From Bacillota bacterium (lineage in GTDB: Bacteria > Bacillota > Clostridia > Tissierellales > MES13): a stretch of DNA of 64,000 bases. Position 1 is the first letter of the stretch. Each line of letters begins with the position of its first letter. Under the pieces are notes generated by a model that was given only the letters and a program-made list of their open reading frames with translations, was not told the origin of the DNA and made no database searches. Shown one piece after another: positions 62,265 through 64,000 of the stretch. Location: positions 18,740 through 82,739 of the forward strand of contig VENA01000017.1 of the NCBI GenBank assembly GCA_009711785.1, given 5' to 3'. The position numbers and the translations under genes were made by a program.

Positions 62265-62450
62265 ATGAAGTGGAGATGTAACTTGTGTGGTTTTAAAATA
62301 AAGGATAGGGAAGATAGAAGAAAAATAAATATAAAAAATGGAAGTGTATATGTTCTTGGTTATTGTGATAATTGCCTTAATTGGACGATTTTAAAAAGAC
62401 TTTCATTAGATAAACTAAAGGGACATATAAAAGAGTCCCTATTAGAGTAG
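62265..62450 (+). CDS. Zinc-ribbon 61-residue protein
   Basis: AGAGGAAG precedes ATG 62265. The product has two CxxC pairs 27 residues apart (CNLCG and CDNC), a spacing typical of a small zinc ribbon, and ends in a charged helix (LSLDKLKGHIKESLLE). It could bind nucleic acid or another protein. The gene lies 17 bases after the GerMN gene and probably shares its transcript. Family unknown. Confidence 0.6.
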   Translation: MKWRCNLCGFKIKDREDRRKINIKNGSVYVLGYCDNCLNWTILKRLSLDKLKGHIKESLLE

Positions 62451-62521
62451 TAAATATTTACAAACTTAAAGATATTAAATATATGATAAAATATTAAATA
62501 CTAATGATTAGGAGGGTTTTG

Positions 62522-63535
62522 ATGGACATAAAAGAGATAAGAGATAATGCCAGAGAAAGAATGAAAGGATATTGCAGGGTATGTCCTATATGTAATGGGG
62601 TAGCCTGTAGAGGTGAAGTTCCTGGAATGGGAGGAGCTTTGACTGCTAGTTCATTTAAGAATAATGTTGAGGAATTAAAAAAGATTAATCTTTTATTAAA
62701 TACTATTCATGATTGTAAAGATCCAGATACGTCTGTGAATTTATTTAACAATAAATTAGATATGCCTATTATGGCTGCGCCAGTAACGGGAAGTAGTTTT
62801 AATATGGGAGGATATCTTACGGAAGAAGAATATGTTGATTCTGTTATTGAGGGAAGTACTTTAGCTGGAACAATAGCAATGACTGGGGATACTGCAGATC
62901 CTTCTATGTATAAAGTTGGCCTTGAGAAAATTAAAAATGCTAAGGGGATACCTTTTATAAAGCCAAGGGAAAATGAAGAAATTATAAAAAGAATTAAGAT
63001 GGCTGAAAAGGTTAATCCTTTAGCTATAGGAGTAGATATTGACGGTGCAGGTCTAATAACTATGGCATTAAAGGGACAACCTGTCGGACCAAAAACAAAA
63101 GAAGATTTAAAAGAAATTATTAGTAAGACAGATATTCCTTTTATTATTAAGGGAGTAATGACACCTAAAGAGGCTGAAATGGCAGTTGAGGTAGGAGCTA
63201 AAGCTATAGTAATAACAAACCATGGAGGAAGAGTACTAGACCATACACCTGGTGTAGCAAAGGTAGTACCAGAAATAGTAGATAAGGTTAAAGGAAAAAT
63301 AACAATCCTAGCTGATGGTGGTATACGTTCAGGTGTAGATGTATTTAAACTATTAGCACTAGGAGTAGATGGAGTATTAATAGGAAGACCAGTAATTATA
63401 GGGGCATATGGAGGATACTCAGAGGGAGTAAAAGTAACCTTAGATAAAATGAGAAAAGAACTATTAAAAGCAATGATTTTAACAGGCTGTAAAGATATAG
63501 ATTCTATTGATAGGTCAAAAATAACTTTTGAATAA
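62522..63535 (+). CDS. FMN-dependent alpha-hydroxy-acid oxidase/dehydrogenase-like enzyme
   Basis: AGGAGGG fits ATG 62522 (MDIKEIRDNARERM), rejecting the longer frame; 337 residues. The FMN TIM barrel is clear: MPIMAAPVTGSSFNMGGYLT, FIIKGVMTPKEAEMAVE with the FMN-contact Lys, ITNHGGRVLDHTPG with the catalytic His and Arg pair, and ILADGGIRSGVDVFKLLALGVDGVLIGRP. Unlike plant and animal members it starts with a Cys cluster, CRVCPICNGVACRG. Candidates are lactate dehydrogenase or type II isopentenyl isomerase-like activity; the substrate cannot be told. Confidence 0.8.
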   Translation: MDIKEIRDNARERMKGYCRVCPICNGVACRGEVPGMGGALTASSFKNNVEELKKINLLLNTIHDCKDPDTSVNLFNNKLDMPIMAAPVTGSSFNMGGYLTEEEYVDSVIEGSTLAGTIAMTGDTADPSMYKVGLEKIKNAKGIPFIKPRENEEIIKRIKMAEKVNPLAIGVDIDGAGLITMALKGQPVGPKTKEDLKEIISKTDIPFIIKGVMTPKEAEMAVEVGAKAIVITNHGGRVLDHTPGVAKVVPEIVDKVKGKITILADGGIRSGVDVFKLLALGVDGVLIGRPVIIGAYGGYSEGVKVTLDKMRKELLKAMILTGCKDIDSIDRSKITFE

Positions 63536-63541
63536 AAACAC

Positions 63542-63570
63542 TTGAAATAGCAAAGATTATATGATATAAT
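63542..63570 (+). promoter_or_regulatory. SigA-type promoter of the fourth T-box
   Basis: TTGAAA (63542-63547) and TATAAT (63565-63570) with a 17-base spacer, just after the FMN enzyme gene. Confidence 0.75.
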
Positions 63571-63589
63571 CCAGTAAATTGAACTGTTA

Positions 63590-63810
63590 AATTCGGTGAA
63601 GGGGAGAGTAAAATATATATATAGTTAAAAGCGATTCAGGGAAGGTGAAAGCCTGAAACTTAAATATATTTGAAAAGAACCCCAGAGAAACTATCTGAAA
63701 TTAGTAAGATAAGTCGTATCCCGCGTTAAGGGTTTAAGTGGATACAGTAGTATCAAAAAGAGTGGTAACACGGGTATAACTCGTCTCTATTAGAGGCGAG
63801 TTTTTTTATT
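63590..63810 (+). promoter_or_regulatory. T-box leader, specifier uncertain (AGA Arg or AAG Lys)
   Basis: Stem I shows GGGG (63601-63604), AGTA (63607-63610) and GGTGAAAG. The specifier loop GAAAAGAA (63672-63679) is followed by CCCC (63680-63683) that pairs with GGGG. Compared with the other three leaders (GAA-N-codon), AGA at 63676-63678 is the best reading; AAG at 63675-63677 is possible. The core AGTGGTAACACGGG is slightly unusual. Terminator ACTCGTCTCT/AGAGGCGAGT with T7 ends at about 63808. The controlled gene is not in view. Confidence 0.85.
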
Positions 63811-63931
63811 GTATAAGAAAGTATAAATTTTTTTGATATAATAGAGTAGGTGAAAGTCAGATGATGTCTATAGCACAGAATTTATGCAAACTATTTACAG
63901 TAAAAATATGGTTGCGCTTAAGGAGGTAACT

Positions 63932-64000
63932 ATGGGTACTGGAATAATCAAAAAAATATTGATAGATCATTGGGATGAATTTTACGAACTTTATGATTAC
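63932..64000 (+). CDS. Possible IS91-type transposase, N-terminus only
   Basis: AAGGAGG (63920-63926) precedes ATG 63932, and 23 codons are visible before the window ends: MGTGIIKKILIDHWDEF and YELYDY. The I-x-x-H-W-D-x-F pattern near the start recalls IS91-family transposases, where a zinc-binding domain follows, but that part is outside the window. If right, the fourth T-box lies beside an inserted element rather than its normal target gene. The match is short, so a different gene controlled by the T-box is quite possible. Confidence 0.35.
   Translation, partial: MGTGIIKKILIDHWDEFYELYDY

Noticed and set aside
1..64000. CRISPR array, prophage or rRNA genes
   Set aside because: No regularly spaced repeats, phage structural genes or rRNA sequence were seen. 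The only mobile-element hint is the last 69 bases.

Overview
The window is AT-rich, gene-dense DNA from a low-GC Gram-positive bacterium. The gene set points to an anaerobic, endospore-forming member of the Clostridia, possibly the Tissierellales (inference, no search was run). Evidence for spore formation: two alpha/beta SASP genes, YtxC, a PdaB-like deacetylase, a GerMN lipoprotein and a YuzF-like DUF2642 protein. Evidence for anaerobic metabolism: a one-chain pyruvate:ferredoxin oxidoreductase and methionine gamma-lyase. Many starts are GTG, TTG or, for infC, ATT.

Layout. 1-2450: unfamiliar small proteins, two broken genes, a candidate structured RNA and the yuzF-like gene. 2545-12025: pgsA, Val T-box, a small membrane gene, valS, folC, a beta-propeller gene and a Ca2+ P-type ATPase. 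12047-16531: DUF4364 regulator, SASP, Na/Pi symporter, YibE/F protein, PdaB-like deacetylase and a 45-residue reverse gene. 16670-22061: MurE-like ligase, tandem-OB protein, 43-residue membrane peptide, CamA-like orphan adenine methyltransferase and hpt. 22093-29570: lysine/diaminopimelate genes, a reverse operon lysC-asd-dapA-dapB-dapH-aminotransferase behind a lysine riboswitch, with the M20 deacetylase facing the other way. 29585-38217: CPBP protease, SASP, methyltransferase, cold-shock protein, hslO, megL, nifJ and a DUF3787 gene. 38361-38609: tRNA-Phe, tRNA-Gly and tRNA-Cys. 38723-48417: conserved gene, ytxC, DUF445, cstA, Thr T-box and thrS, short FtsH-like protease, infC-rpmI-rplT. 48549-63535: ktrBA, TrmH-type methyltransferase, yqzL, Phe T-box, small membrane gene, pheST, zapA, U32 peptidase, mutS2, DUF523, GerMN, zinc-ribbon peptide and an FMN enzyme. 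A fourth T-box and the first codons of a probable IS91-type transposase end the window.

How it works together. Gene order from ytxC to mutS2 recalls Bacillus (ytxC-thrS-infC-rpmI-rplT; ysgA-pheST-zapA-mutS2), so most of this is conserved core. Much of the expression is controlled by RNA: four T-boxes, one lysine riboswitch, one infC leader and many intrinsic terminators, several of them shared by convergent genes. The tRNA-Phe(GAA) in the window matches the UUC specifier and UGGU motif of the pheST T-box. The two clearest unexplained themes are small two-helix membrane proteins placed behind the Val and Phe T-boxes, and the orphan methyltransferase locus in an otherwise core region.
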